This document shows positions 25,686 to 36,003 of a DNA stretch of 64,000 nucleotides, in pieces. The stretch spans positions 62,001 to 126,000 of the forward strand of contig NZ_RCCK01000012.1 of assembly GCF_003664035.1 (NCBI RefSeq), in the 5' to 3' direction. How positions within the stretch are numbered: position 1 is the first letter of the stretch; each line of letters opens with the position of its first letter. The DNA comes from Pedobacter alluvionis (GTDB lineage Bacteria > Bacteroidota > Bacteroidia > Sphingobacteriales > Sphingobacteriaceae). The translations under genes were made by a program, and so were the position numbers. The notes under the pieces are model-generated. The model was not told the origin of the DNA and made no database searches. It saw only the letters and a list, made by a program, of their open reading frames with translations.

Positions 25686-28600
25686 ATGATTAAAAGATTT
25701 ACCCTTTTTAACATCTTATTTTTAATCAACTTCATTGCCTTTGCGCAGGATGATGTAAAATACCGTGTAATTCTTTTTGGCGACGCAGGCGAAATGAACC
25801 CTGCCCAAATGCAGGATTTAAAAAACGCTGCAAAGCAGATCCTTCCAAAAAAAACAACCGTTGTATATCTGGGCGATAATATTTACCCAACCGGAATGGG
25901 CTTGCCGGGAAGTATAGACGAAGAGGAAACCAAAAAGATTCTGCGTTCGCAGTTCGAACCGATGCGTAATATGGGCGCTGCGGTTTATTTTATTCCCGGC
26001 AACCACGATTGGGATAAATCAGGGCCTAAAGGACTGGCCAAAATAAAAGCCCAGGGCGATTATCTCAGAGAACAGAACGATCCTTTGTTGAAACTGATTC
26101 CTGATAATGGTTGTCCCGATCCCATAGCCATTAAATTAACTGATAAACTCACCATCATAGCTTACGATAGTGAATGGTGGCTGTTTCCTTACAATAAAGC
26201 TAATCCTGATGGCGATTGCGACTGCCGTACCAAAGATGAGGTGCTGGTAAAAATGGAGCAGTTATTAGAAGAAAATAAGGATAAAGTAATTCTTCTGGCA
26301 TCACACCATCCCTTTCAAAGTTATGGACCACATGGTGGTTATTTTAACTTACGGAATCACCTGTTTCCGCTAACTTCTTTAAACAAAAATCTATATATCC
26401 CTTTGCCTGGTTTAGGGTCTGTTTATCCGTTATTACGTTCTACCTTGTTGAGTCCTGAAGATTTAAACCATCCGGCTTATAAGGATATGATTAAGTCGGT
26501 TACAGGTGTATTTGGCGATTATCCGAATGTAACTTATGTGGCCGGCCATGAACATGGTTTACAGTTAATTAAAGGAAAACAATTGCAGATTATCAGTGGT
26601 TCGGGATCAAAAGTATCGCCCAATAAGGAAGGTAAAACTTCTTTGTTCCATGAAATGCAACAGGGATATGTAGTAGCCGATCAGTTGAAAAACAATGATA
26701 TGCGCTACGAATATTATATTTATTCGGATACGAGCGTTAAAAAAGTTTATAGTTACGTTAAAAAGTTCGAAACCATTCCTCAAAAAACAAGAAATAGAGA
26801 TAAACCAATAACTGCAGATAGCATTTTTGTGCGGGTTAAGCCAGAATATGATAGCGTAGGCCGTTTTCACCGTTATATTTTTGGCGAAAATTACCGTAAA
26901 GAATATGCCGCCAAAACGAAAGTTCCGGTACTAAGGGTTTCCCAAATGGTGGGTGGTTTAAAGGCTACACAACGTGGTGGAGGTAATCAATCGCGGTCTT
27001 TGCGCTTAGAAGATAAAAATGGTAAAGAATACGTATTGCGCAGCGTTGAAAAATACCCGGAGGTACTTTTACCTGCCGCATTGCGCGAAACTTTTGCTAA
27101 AGATATTATAAAGGATAATATGTCTGCACAGCATCCGTTTTCTGCACTCGTAGTTCCTGAACTTGCTAAAGCTGGTGGCATTGCACATAGCAATCCGATT
27201 ATTGGCTGGGTTTCTCCTGATGATAATCTGGGCGAATTTGAATCGGCATTTGCCAATACTTTGTGTTTGTTCGAAGAAAGAGAACCAACCGGAGAATCAG
27301 ATAGTTCGCCGAAAATGGACAAAAAACTAACCGAAGATAACGACAATAAATTAGACGGACCAGCCTGGGTAAAAGCAAGGGCATTTGATGTATTATTGGG
27401 CGATTGGGACAGACACGAAGACCAGTGGCGCTGGAAAGAAACGAAGACTAAAGATGGGTCGCTTTATTCGCCGGTGCCAAGAGATCGCGATCAGGTATTT
27501 TTCAGATCTGATGGCCTGTTGCAACGTTATACTCAATCTTCGTCATTATTACCGATGATGCAGGGCTATGAGCGTGGTATAAAAGATATCAATTGGTTTT
27601 TATGGGAGGGAAGAGAAATCAGCAGCCGCTGGACAGCCAATATTGACGAGGAGGAATTTGATAAAATTGTAAAAGATTTCTGCGCAAATTATAACGATGC
27701 GGTTTTCGAAAAAGCATTGAAAAAACTTCCTGAGCCAAGTTATTCATTACATCACGATGCCTTTTTGGCACAGATGCGTAACCGGATAGCCACTTTGCCA
27801 AAATTAATGAACCAGTATTATCATTTCTTTAACCGAATTGTAGATATTGAAGTGACCAATAAGAATGAACTGATTCAGATTACCGATGCTGAAAAAGATG
27901 GACTACGTGTAAAAATCAATAAAATTTCTAAAGAAGGTAATATTAAAGATGAGCTTTTCGATCGGAAATTTGATCCTAAAGTAACCAAAGAGATCAGGGT
28001 GTATATGCATAACGGTAACGATAGCCTGATCCTAAACAACAAAAATTCGAATATTAAACTGCGGATTATTGGTGGAAAGGGCACTAAAGTTTATGATTTT
28101 GCAAACAGTAACGGATCTGTTAAATTATACGGCAGAACCGATAAGGCAACTTATAATGGGGAAGATGTCAATAAGATCAGGAAAATTATCTCAAACGATA
28201 CCGCCAACTTTAGCTATATCCCAAAAGATATGTACCGCCGGAATTCGTGGTTATTAAATGCTGGTTATAATCAGGATGATGGTCTTTTATTGGGCCTGAT
28301 CTACAAACAGACCAATCCTGGTTTCAGAAAGCAACCTTATGGCAATTCGCAAACTATTTCCTTTTTGCATTCATTTTCGACTAAAGCTTTCAGGTTTAAT
28401 TATAAAGGTGAGTGGTTAAAAGCTTTAGGTAAGGGCGATTTTGTTTTGAAAGCCGATGCCTTCGCACCAAACAACACACAGAATTTCTTTGGTTTTGGTA
28501 ACGAAACCCATTTTGATGAACATGGCGATGATATCAGGTACTACCGTGCACGTTTTAACCTGTATCAGGTAGATGCTGCCATTCGCTGGCGCCGCCCTAA

Positions 28601-29291
28601 ATCTACATTTAGCGTTGGTCCTGCATTTCAGTATTACAAACTTAACCAGGAAGATAATGCAGGCAGGTTTATTGAAAATGCTTCTCAGCTGCACTCATCA
28701 GATAGTTTAACCGTACGCAATGAAAAAATGTTTGCCGGAGCATTTGTGAATTTCACCAACAATACCCGCGATAATGACCTCTTGCCAACACTGGGCAGTT
28801 TTGTAGATTTTAAACTATTGGGCTACAAGGGCGTAAATAAATATTCTAATTCTATAGCCCAGCTTACCGGTAGCATTGCCTTATATAAAAATTTAGATGG
28901 CAGAAAAAACTTCATTTTGGCCGATCGTTTCGGCGGCGGTGTAACCATTGGTAAACCCGCATTTTACCAGGCTTTATTTTTAGGTGGACAAGGGAATCTG
29001 TTAGGTTACCGTCAGTTCAGATTTGCCGGCGAACATATATTTTACAACAACCTGGAGCTCAGGGCAAAGCTTGGCGATTTGGTAAGTTACGTTTTACCCG
29101 GACAAGTAGGCTTGCTTGGTTTTTACGATGTTGGCAGGGTCTGGAAACGTGACGAAACCTCAACAATATGGCACCATGGTGTTGGCGGAGGGGTTTATTT
29201 TGCTCCGGCATCACTCACAGTTGTGCGATTAGTGATGGGACACTCCAGTGATGGCTGGTATCCGTACGTGTCATTGAATTTTAGGTACTAA
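25686..29291 (+). CDS. Three-part protein: metallophosphoesterase, kinase-like domain, outer-membrane barrel
   Basis: This 1201-aa protein has a signal peptide (ending FAQ, residue 20). A calcineurin-like phosphoesterase follows, with GDAGE near 30, GDNIYP near 63, GNHDW near 105, SHHPF near 207 and GHEHG near 287. Residues about 400-700 contain LLGDWDRHEDQWRW near 571 and PRDRDQVFF near 598, a pattern like the DRH and metal-binding Asp of HipA/Fam20C-type atypical kinases. The C-terminal 350 residues read as an Omp85/D15-type beta-barrel (GGQGNLLGYRQFRFAGEH, ending in an aromatic FRY). The phosphoesterase and barrel calls are fairly firm; the kinase-like call is inference. It may process phosphorylated substrates at the outer membrane. 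Confidence 0.78.
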   Translation: MIKRFTLFNILFLINFIAFAQDDVKYRVILFGDAGEMNPAQMQDLKNAAKQILPKKTTVVYLGDNIYPTGMGLPGSIDEEETKKILRSQFEPMRNMGAAVYFIPGNHDWDKSGPKGLAKIKAQGDYLREQNDPLLKLIPDNGCPDPIAIKLTDKLTIIAYDSEWWLFPYNKANPDGDCDCRTKDEVLVKMEQLLEENKDKVILLASHHPFQSYGPHGGYFNLRNHLFPLTSLNKNLYIPLPGLGSVYPLLRSTLLSPEDLNHPAYKDMIKSVTGVFGDYPNVTYVAGHEHGLQLIKGKQLQIISGSGSKVSPNKEGKTSLFHEMQQGYVVADQLKNNDMRYEYYIYSDTSVKKVYSYVKKFETIPQKTRNRDKPITADSIFVRVKPEYDSVGRFHRYIFGENYRKEYAAKTKVPVLRVSQMVGGLKATQRGGGNQSRSLRLEDKNGKEYVLRSVEKYPEVLLPAALRETFAKDIIKDNMSAQHPFSALVVPELAKAGGIAHSNPIIGWVSPDDNLGEFESAFANTLCLFEEREPTGESDSSPKMDKKLTEDNDNKLDGPAWVKARAFDVLLGDWDRHEDQWRWKETKTKDGSLYSPVPRDRDQVFFRSDGLLQRYTQSSSLLPMMQGYERGIKDINWFLWEGREISSRWTANIDEEEFDKIVKDFCANYNDAVFEKALKKLPEPSYSLHHDAFLAQMRNRIATLPKLMNQYYHFFNRIVDIEVTNKNELIQITDAEKDGLRVKINKISKEGNIKDELFDRKFDPKVTKEIRVYMHNGNDSLILNNKNSNIKLRIIGGKGTKVYDFANSNGSVKLYGRTDKATYNGEDVNKIRKIISNDTANFSYIPKDMYRRNSWLLNAGYNQDDGLLLGLIYKQTNPGFRKQPYGNSQTISFLHSFSTKAFRFNYKGEWLKALGKGDFVLKADAFAPNNTQNFFGFGNETHFDEHGDDIRYYRARFNLYQVDAAIRWRRPKSTFSVGPAFQYYKLNQEDNAGRFIENASQLHSSDSLTVRNEKMFAGAFVNFTNNTRDNDLLPTLGSFVDFKLLGYKGVNKYSNSIAQLTGSIALYKNLDGRKNFILADRFGGGVTIGKPAFYQALFLGGQGNLLGYRQFRFAGEHIFYNNLELRAKLGDLVSYVLPGQVGLLGFYDVGRVWKRDETSTIWHHGVGGGVYFAPASLTVVRLVMGHSSDGWYPYVSLNFRY

Positions 29292-29348
29292 ATTTGTGTA
29301 ACATCAATATGGATGTTTTATCTAAGTATTACGTTCAGCAGACTAACA

Positions 29349-29373
29349 TTGTATAGGGTAGTAGCTATCTTTG
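29349..29373 (+). promoter_or_regulatory. Possible promoter of the GAF gene
   Basis: TATCTTTG at 29366-29373 fits the TAnnTTTG -7 consensus of Bacteroidota. The nearest upstream TTG (29349-29351) is only 14 bases away, shorter than the usual 19, so the -33 part is weak. The gene starts 60 bases downstream. Confidence 0.4.
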
Positions 29374-29432
29374 CAATTGATTAGTAACACATTAGATAAT
29401 TATAATTTTTACCATATAGCAGAACTTATACA

Positions 29433-31859
29433 ATGAATACCAATGTAATACAGATACATAAAAACGAATGTATACATTGCCAGGTAGAATCATCTCTGTC
29501 TTTCCGCCCCCTTGTGGAATACCTAAAGGGCAGGTTGAAAACAGAAAAATCGGTAAAATCTGAATTTTACAGGTTTTTACTTCAAAAAATTGAAAAAGAC
29601 GATGTGCTTCTTGGCAACATCAGTGCAGAAGAATTATCCAAATATAAAGATACTTTAGAATTGATTTTTACCATTCTAACGCCTTTAATGGATAACGAAG
29701 ACGATTTGTTTTGGGCTTTAAGTACGCCGATTCCGGATCAGATTTTTTTTAGCACCAATGCATTTTATAAATTTTTTAAGGATCACGATCCTAAAAATAA
29801 GGTAACGAAAGATAACGAGCCGGTTGAGAAAAAACAGCTTAAGTTTATCTACAACGTAATTTTAGGCCGTTTTTATAATTTTACCCCGGTACTGAAAAAC
29901 GAAATCATTTATGCCCATATTAATCCCGAAACTAAGCTTACGCAATACTACAATATCCAGACGGATACCAAGTTTGTAGAAATTATGCATAAGGGTGATT
30001 TGCCTGAGCTGAATTTTGAAGCGCTGGGTAAACATTTTCAGGAAGAAACAGAATTAGAATTCCTGGTAGAAAATCTGCCTTTGAATAATTTTCATTTCGA
30101 AGGCTTTAGCATCATTTCCATTACTGATGTTACTTTACAACACTCCATTGAAGGTATCCGCAGTGCATTGGCTGATCATAACTACCAAACCGAAGCTTAT
30201 ACTCATGTAATCCATGCGTTAAAAACACTTAGTGGTAACAGCAAGCTGGAATTTGGCTTAATGCCTTTTTTAACGGTTAACAATAAGCTCGTATTCGATA
30301 ACCAGGAGTTTTCGCAAAGCAAACTCATCAATTCGGCAAAAGCATCCAATTTAGAAGAAGAAGTTTTTTATTCGCTGGTTGACAAATACAAGGAAAACCC
30401 GAGGGCTATTTTCGTGAGCGCCATTAACGACGATCAGATAGAGAAAGATCCTTTTTTAAAGGTTTTAAAAGCTGAGGGTGTTTGTTCTTATTCTGTGCTG
30501 CCTATTTACTATAATAAAGAACTGGCAGGCGTACTGGAGGTATATTCTACTGATGAGGTAGTAGTTGATGATAAATTGTTATCCAGGTTACGTCCGGCCA
30601 TGCCTTTAATCGGTCAGCTTTTCCAATACAGCATTGAAGAGTTTAATGCCAAAATGGACGAAATTTTAATGGATAAATTTACGGCCTTGCAACCTTCCGT
30701 TCAATGGAAATTTAACGAAGCTGTTTGGCATTTCCTTCAGCAGAATAATGGTTATCACAAGTTAAAAGAGATTGAGACCGTTACCTTTAAACATTTATAT
30801 CCGCTTTTTGGTGCTATCGATATCCGCAACTCCACCATCGAGCGTAACAAAGCGCTTAAAGATGATATGGGAGTGCAGTTAAATGCTTTAATTGATACTT
30901 TAAAACTTATCCGTAAACATGTTTCTTTAGAGCTGATTGATAAGCTGGTTTTTAATTGTAAAGACTGGATTAAAAGAATTGGCGATTTTGCTTCATCAAA
31001 CGAAGAAAGCCAGCTAAACGAATTTTTGGAAGTTGAGGTTTATCCTTTTTTATCTATTATTAAAGGAAACCATCCTGAAACAGCAGCCGTAATCGATAAA
31101 TATTTCGAAGTGGTAGTGCCGGAAACCGGAGCCGCATTCGAAAACCGCAGGCAGCTGGAAGTTTCTATGCAGCTGATCAATACTGAAGTAAGCCAGTACC
31201 TGGAAAAATCGCAATCAAAGCTGCAGGCTTCTTATCCTTGTTATTTTGCCAAATTTAGAACAGATGGGGTAGAGTACGATATTTATATTGGTCAGGACAT
31301 TGCACCCGAAAAACCGTTCGATTTACTTTACCTGAAAAATATCCGCTTGTGGCAGCTTACATCCATGGTCGATATTGCCCGTTTATCAAATAGTTTAATT
31401 GCCGAAATGCCACGCGCACTGGAAACTACGCAATTAATTTTTATCCACTCAAATGCTATTGACATTAGTTTCAGGAACGATGAACGCCGTTTTGATGTAG
31501 AAGGAGCCTACAATATCCGTTACGAGGTAGTTAAAAAACGGATTGATAAAGTACTGATAAAAGGAACTACAGAACGTTTAACGCAGCCGCATAAAATTTC
31601 TATGGTTTACTTTAATCCTGAAGAAGCCAAAGAGTATATAGAATATATCAAATACATGCAGGTTCAAGGTTATTTAAACGACGATTTAGAGCAATTGGAA
31701 TTGGATGAACTTCAGGGCGTATCAGGCTTAAAAGCTTTAAGGGTAGGTATAAAGTATCTGGAAAATAAAGTAACAACCAGAACAGATGCCGCTAAGAAGC
31801 TTAAACCTAAAGAAATTAAATCTATTGAGAAGGAAATTGCAAAAGTGCTGCAGCACTAA
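29433..31859 (+). CDS. GAF-domain protein, cytoplasmic
   Basis: This 808-aa protein has no signal peptide or membrane segment. A region around residues 280-400 (SAINDDQIEKDPFLKVLKAE, then SYSVLPIYYNKELAGVLEVYS) resembles a GAF sensor domain, which senses small ligands. The rest is helical with no kinase, cyclase or output motif that I can see. It is likely a conserved phylum-specific protein and ends with its own strong terminator. Its function is unknown. Confidence 0.6.
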   Translation: MNTNVIQIHKNECIHCQVESSLSFRPLVEYLKGRLKTEKSVKSEFYRFLLQKIEKDDVLLGNISAEELSKYKDTLELIFTILTPLMDNEDDLFWALSTPIPDQIFFSTNAFYKFFKDHDPKNKVTKDNEPVEKKQLKFIYNVILGRFYNFTPVLKNEIIYAHINPETKLTQYYNIQTDTKFVEIMHKGDLPELNFEALGKHFQEETELEFLVENLPLNNFHFEGFSIISITDVTLQHSIEGIRSALADHNYQTEAYTHVIHALKTLSGNSKLEFGLMPFLTVNNKLVFDNQEFSQSKLINSAKASNLEEEVFYSLVDKYKENPRAIFVSAINDDQIEKDPFLKVLKAEGVCSYSVLPIYYNKELAGVLEVYSTDEVVVDDKLLSRLRPAMPLIGQLFQYSIEEFNAKMDEILMDKFTALQPSVQWKFNEAVWHFLQQNNGYHKLKEIETVTFKHLYPLFGAIDIRNSTIERNKALKDDMGVQLNALIDTLKLIRKHVSLELIDKLVFNCKDWIKRIGDFASSNEESQLNEFLEVEVYPFLSIIKGNHPETAAVIDKYFEVVVPETGAAFENRRQLEVSMQLINTEVSQYLEKSQSKLQASYPCYFAKFRTDGVEYDIYIGQDIAPEKPFDLLYLKNIRLWQLTSMVDIARLSNSLIAEMPRALETTQLIFIHSNAIDISFRNDERRFDVEGAYNIRYEVVKKRIDKVLIKGTTERLTQPHKISMVYFNPEEAKEYIEYIKYMQVQGYLNDDLEQLELDELQGVSGLKALRVGIKYLENKVTTRTDAAKKLKPKEIKSIEKEIAKVLQH

Positions 31860-31868
31860 ATTCTTCAT

Positions 31869-31902
31869 AAATCCGCTGGCATAATACCAGCGGATTTTTT
31901 GT
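31869..31902 (+). terminator. Strong rho-independent terminator
   Basis: AAATCCGCTGG (31869-31879) and CCAGCGGATTT (31887-31897) form a perfect 11-bp stem with a 7-base loop, and the T-tract continues for six bases. It lies 10 bases after the GAF gene stop. Confidence 0.85.
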
Positions 31903-32112
31903 TTTAACCCTTGTGTAAATCGATAGCGTTCAATAAAAAGAGTCCTATTTTTCTTCGCCTTAAAAGCTAATGCAATACGGACTTGTTACTGAAGCCATAA
32001 CCTATGGTAATGATTGGTGTGCACTCCATCACCCATCTTGCATTTTCCATGACAACAAACAAGGCCTGCCGATTCCGATCAGAAAGCCTTTTTTCATTTG
32101 TGTATGTTATCC

Positions 32113-32715
32113 TTAGTTAATTGCGGCGATTTCTCTTTCAACAGCATCAGTTTCTATCGAACTGATGTTGGTTTTTAAAGCAGCAAATCTATCAATGGTT
32201 AACTTTTGTGATTTACCCATTACCAGTGTATGGATATCGGTAGAGCCACTTAATTTTAAATCTGCATGATCTGAAATTACAGTATATAAACCTTCTGAGC
32301 TAGTATTGATATCTGCATGTGCATTTCCTTTTAAAAAGATTTGAAGATATTTAGTGGTTAGTTTTCCTTCGGTTTTAACAACGGCATTTCCAGATGCTTC
32401 AATCCTGAAAAAATCATTTACATAAACGATTAATTTTGTTTTTTCGGTACTGGTTGATGTGATTTTTAAATTATCTCCATTTTGCATCACTTTTGCTGTG
32501 CCTGTGTTATCTTCGCTATAAGAAATACCAGCATTACCTCGCTGGATAATGGTTACTTCTACATTCCCTGCCACGGAAATTCTTTTAAAGGCTGATATTT
32601 TTGTAATGGCATCTGGTTCTTTTTCAATAGCAGAAACGCTTGTAGTAAATACAGCAGATGATAAAACAATTGCTGTTAATGAAGTTGCGATGAGGATTTT
32701 AATAGCGGTTTTCAT
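32113..32715 (-). CDS. Head-GIN-domain (DUF2807) exported protein
   Basis: This 200-aa protein has a signal peptide (about 1-29). A beta-helix-like GIN domain follows, recognisable by FKRISVAGNVEVTIIQRGNA, IEASGNAVVKTEG, IFLKGNAHADINTSS and HADLKLSGSTDIHTL, which are repeated strands with Gly/Asn turns. GIN proteins are common periplasmic proteins of unknown role in this phylum, sometimes called putative auto-transporter adhesin heads. It stands alone. Confidence 0.8.
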   Translation of the reverse strand: MKTAIKILIATSLTAIVLSSAVFTTSVSAIEKEPDAITKISAFKRISVAGNVEVTIIQRGNAGISYSEDNTGTAKVMQNGDNLKITSTSTEKTKLIVYVNDFFRIEASGNAVVKTEGKLTTKYLQIFLKGNAHADINTSSEGLYTVISDHADLKLSGSTDIHTLVMGKSQKLTIDRFAALKTNISSIETDAVEREIAAIN

Positions 32716-32982
32716 AATATTTTTATTTAATAATTAAATGTTAATTAATTGTTATTTAAATGGTTAAGTTTTTTGTTTTTGTTTTGATGATAAGACGCCA
32801 TGAAATCAAAAACGTTGCAGGCCATGTTGCATTTTTATACAATCGATGTGTATTACTCGACGAACAGGCATTAATCCAAGACGAAAACCTGAAACTTTAC
32901 CAAGCATTTGTAAAATCTTTTAAGATTCATTTTTGGATTGCTCTTTTTTTTTATCTTTAGTGAGAATTTAGGCTGTTTATTT

Positions 32983-33339
32983 ATGAAAAAAAAGGTTGTA
33001 CTTGTTCAGGATAATAAAGATATCCTTGATATAATGGACCAGGTATTAGAAGACGAGGGCTTTGATGTTACGGCATCATTAACAACCGATCCTATAGATA
33101 AAATAGATGAAATTGAGCCCGATGTGGTGATTGTTGATGATCACATCAAAGGTAAAAAGAAGGGGTCGCAAGTGATTAAAGAACTTAAATCTGACCCTGA
33201 AACGCAAGATGTACCGGCCGTGCTCACCTCAACATCCAATAACTTACCACAACAGGCAGAAGATTGTAAAGCCGATGATTATATCGAAAAACCATTTGAT
33301 ATCGATCACATGGTTAATGTGGTAAAGAAAAATAGTTAA
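32983..33339 (+). CDS. Single-domain response regulator
   Basis: This 118-aa receiver domain has VVLVQDNKDILDI at the N-terminus (a Gln replaces the usual first acidic residue before Asp-10), the phospho-acceptor Asp in VVIVDDHIKG near residue 48, TSTS near 85 and the conserved Lys in YIEKPF near 101. No output domain follows, so it must act through protein contact. I chose the ATG at 32983 because the upstream in-frame stretch is a non-conserved, Phe-rich sequence. A small lipoprotein follows. Confidence 0.8.
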   Translation: MKKKVVLVQDNKDILDIMDQVLEDEGFDVTASLTTDPIDKIDEIEPDVVIVDDHIKGKKKGSQVIKELKSDPETQDVPAVLTSTSNNLPQQAEDCKADDYIEKPFDIDHMVNVVKKNS

Positions 33340-33392
33340 TTTTAAATAGAATGTTTAGTTTTATTATATCTAAAATAATAAAGCTAATTTTT

Positions 33393-33788
33393 ATGAAAAA
33401 AAATATCTTTTACATTTCATCAGTAATCTTACTCCTTTTTACCATTTCTTGTAGGAAACAAATTGGGAAATGGGACGATAATATAAAATTATCTCAAAAA
33501 ACAGCCATTCTTAATTCCAGTAAAAATTCAATCATAATAACTACCAAATCTACAGGTTGGTGGTTAAATAGTATTGCATATAACAATACAATAGTTGATG
33601 TAAGAAACATCAAAGAAACCGCTATGAATTTTGTTGTTAATCACGCTGATTTTCAGGTTGAGCGAAAGGATGGAAACAAAATTATTATTACCATGAATGA
33701 GAATACTACAAATGTTGATAGGCTTTTGTCTGTAGGCTTACAAAATGGAAATTATTTTGATGGATTAACAATAACCCAATCAAAATAA
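33393..33788 (+). CDS. Small lipoprotein of unknown function
   Basis: This 131-aa protein has a lipoprotein signal: MKKNIFYISSVILLLF, then TISC with the lipidated Cys near residue 20. The mature part, of about 110 residues, is beta-rich with one WWLN segment. I recognise no domain. It follows the response regulator after 53 bases and is convergent with the UbiB-type kinase gene. Confidence 0.6.
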   Translation: MKKNIFYISSVILLLFTISCRKQIGKWDDNIKLSQKTAILNSSKNSIIITTKSTGWWLNSIAYNNTIVDVRNIKETAMNFVVNHADFQVERKDGNKIIITMNENTTNVDRLLSVGLQNGNYFDGLTITQSK

Positions 33789-33812
33789 AATTTTAATGCC
33801 GCTAACTATAGT

Positions 33813-35117
33813 TTATCTATTTAAGGATGGTTTAAAAGTATCTGTTTTAACCGTTGCATTTAACTCGTGCAAAATCTGGTACAATCCAAAGTTAGTCCGG
33901 TTAACATAAATAAAATGTTTTACGCCACGTGCCTGTTTAAATTCTGGCATCTTAGAGATCTTTTCACCGTAAGCATAAAGCTGCTCAAAAAAATCAGGTT
34001 TACTAAAATCAAAAGATTTACTGATATAAGGTTTGGCAAACAGACTGATCATTTCCTTATACGATTTATAATAAAACTCAACCTGTTCAGCAGAATCCTC
34101 TGCATGGATCATATCCAGTTTTCTAAAAGCATCGATGGTTTTATTTTTATCATTGATGACATCAGTAGAAATTAAGGAGAAAAACGGGTAATAAAAGTCG
34201 TCTGGCATTTCTTTAATACAGCCAAAATCAATTACGCCTAAATTTTCATCTGGAGTGATCATAAAATTTCCCGGATGTGGATCTGCATGTACAGCCCTCA
34301 GCTCGTGTTGCTGAAAGTTATAGAAATCCCATAAGGCCTGACCAATTTTATTCCGAAGTTGCTGCGAGGGATTGGTCTGCAAAAATTCCTTCAAGTGCTG
34401 GCCATCAATCCAATCCATGGTAATGACACGCTTGCCAGATAATTCGGAATAATATTTCGGAAAAACCACATGATCTAGGTTTTTACAGGCCTCAGAAAAT
34501 TCTATAGAACGTTTAACTTCCAGTTCATAATCAGTTTCTTCGAGCAAACGTTCCTCAACTTCTTTTATATAGATATTCAATTCTCTTTCAGACATGCCCA
34601 GTAAACGGAATGCGAAAGGTTTTACCAGTTTTAAATCAGACGAAATACTATCGCCCACGCCAGGATATTGAATTTTAATGGCTAATTTTTTGCCATTAAG
34701 CATGGCCTGGTGTACCTGCCCGATAGAAGCTGCGTTGCTGGAATTTAAGTTAAAACTATCGAAAATGTTTTCAGGTGTTTTACCGAAATTTTTGGTGAAA
34801 GTGCGCACAATTAATGGGCCTGAAAGCGGGGGAGCATTGTATTGCGACTGGCTAAACTTATCGACATAAGATTTCGGCAGGATATTTTTATCCATGCTCA
34901 GCATTTGTGCAATTTTTAAGGCGCTTCCCTTAAGTTCGCTCAGTGATTTATAAATGTCGGTAGCATTATCCTCGTTAAGCTGTTCCCGGTCCATTTCAGG
35001 GTTAAACAGTTTTTTTGAATAATGTTTGATGTAATTACCGCCGATCTGAATGCCAGTTTTAACAAATTTTGCCGAACGCTCTACCTTTGTAGTTGGAATA
35101 CTTTTTTGTGTCTTCAT
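33813..35117 (-). CDS. AarF/UbiB (ABC1) family atypical kinase
   Basis: This 434-aa protein shows the family signature: the KGSALKIAQMLS segment near residue 50-60 (the KxGQ-type loop), a Lys-bearing AIKIQYPG near 135, HADPHPGNF near 275 (catalytic Asp) and GVIDFG near 290 (metal-binding DFG-like). Family members support isoprenoid-quinone biosynthesis or lipid-linked processes. It is followed in the same direction by no close gene and is preceded, 7 bases upstream, by a TetR-like regulator gene, so the two are probably one operon. Confidence 0.85.
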   Translation of the reverse strand: MKTQKSIPTTKVERSAKFVKTGIQIGGNYIKHYSKKLFNPEMDREQLNEDNATDIYKSLSELKGSALKIAQMLSMDKNILPKSYVDKFSQSQYNAPPLSGPLIVRTFTKNFGKTPENIFDSFNLNSSNAASIGQVHQAMLNGKKLAIKIQYPGVGDSISSDLKLVKPFAFRLLGMSERELNIYIKEVEERLLEETDYELEVKRSIEFSEACKNLDHVVFPKYYSELSGKRVITMDWIDGQHLKEFLQTNPSQQLRNKIGQALWDFYNFQQHELRAVHADPHPGNFMITPDENLGVIDFGCIKEMPDDFYYPFFSLISTDVINDKNKTIDAFRKLDMIHAEDSAEQVEFYYKSYKEMISLFAKPYISKSFDFSKPDFFEQLYAYGEKISKMPEFKQARGVKHFIYVNRTNFGLYQILHELNATVKTDTFKPSLNR

Positions 35118-35124
35118 CTAATGT

Positions 35125-35778
35125 TTAAAACCTCATCTTTTCTGCAAATTTTCCGTTTCTGGATAAAAATTTCCCGTATTCCAATAAATTATCAATTGGC
35201 GAATGCTGAAAAAGATCGAAAGTAACGTTGATGCCTTTTTCTATGGCTTCGTCGCTTTTTTCGAAACCCTCACTATCATCGTTGATCCAGAAATTAAGAA
35301 TAAAGGCAAACTGGATCCATAAGGCATCCTTATATCTTTTGCTTAAAAAGCGGCGCTCAGCAAGTTCTCCACTATCTAAACCCTCTTCAATAATTTCCTG
35401 TGCAAAGTTCTCGAAAATAGGCTTTACACCAGCCAGTACATCAGGGGTAGAAAATTTACCCCGGTGATTTTTTAAGCTATAAATCACAAAACTGCGCTCA
35501 TTCTTCAGATTTTCGAGATAACTGTAAAAGAAAGAAAGCATTTTTTCTCTGGCCGTATACTGGAGCCAAACTTCCTGCTCTTTGATTTTTGTAATGGTTT
35601 CGAAAGTAAGTTCGAACCATGTTGTTTTTTCAATGCTTTCGAAAGAAGAGAAAAACTGATAAAAATCGGCTTCGGTAATTTTAATCTTTTTTGCAAAAAT
35701 GTAAACCGATTTAGGCTTTTCATTGTTCGTTAAAACATAATCTAAATACCCTTTTCTAATTTGTTCAACAGTTGCCAT
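35125..35778 (-). CDS. TetR-family-like regulator, upstream of the UbiB kinase
   Basis: This 217-aa protein has an N-terminal HTH-like segment (VEQIRKGYLDYVLTNNEKPKSVYIFAKKIKITEADFYQFF reads as the TetR arrangement, residues about 3-45) and a helical ligand-binding C-terminal domain with TREKMLSFFYSYLENL and GIDVTFDLF-like segments. Its stop is 7 bases from the kinase start, so they form an operon. It may control lipid or quinone metabolism; this is inferred from the neighbour only. Confidence 0.72.
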   Translation of the reverse strand: MATVEQIRKGYLDYVLTNNEKPKSVYIFAKKIKITEADFYQFFSSFESIEKTTWFELTFETITKIKEQEVWLQYTAREKMLSFFYSYLENLKNERSFVIYSLKNHRGKFSTPDVLAGVKPIFENFAQEIIEEGLDSGELAERRFLSKRYKDALWIQFAFILNFWINDDSEGFEKSDEAIEKGINVTFDLFQHSPIDNLLEYGKFLSRNGKFAEKMRF

Positions 35779-35961
35779 ATCGCTATTTTTTACAAGTATA
35801 ACGTTTAATTAATCGGGTTGTTTTTACTGCTGGTTTTTTGTTGATCATGAAATTGTAATAATAGCTTTCAAAATATTTGAAAGTTGGTTTTTGACTAATT
35901 AATTTAGTTTTTAGCTTGTTTTAATGTTGATAATTTTTCGCTGTAAAGCTAATTTATTTAG

Positions 35962-35969
35962 TATTTTTG
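35962..35969 (+). promoter_or_regulatory. Possible -7 element
   Basis: TATTTTTG at 35962-35969 fits TAnnTTTG and lies 34 bases before the ATG of the HD gene. No TTTG is visible 19 bases upstream, so support is partial. Confidence 0.35.
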
Positions 35970-36003
35970 TTGCTGATTATTCTTTTAACTAAAGCACGGT
36001 AAT

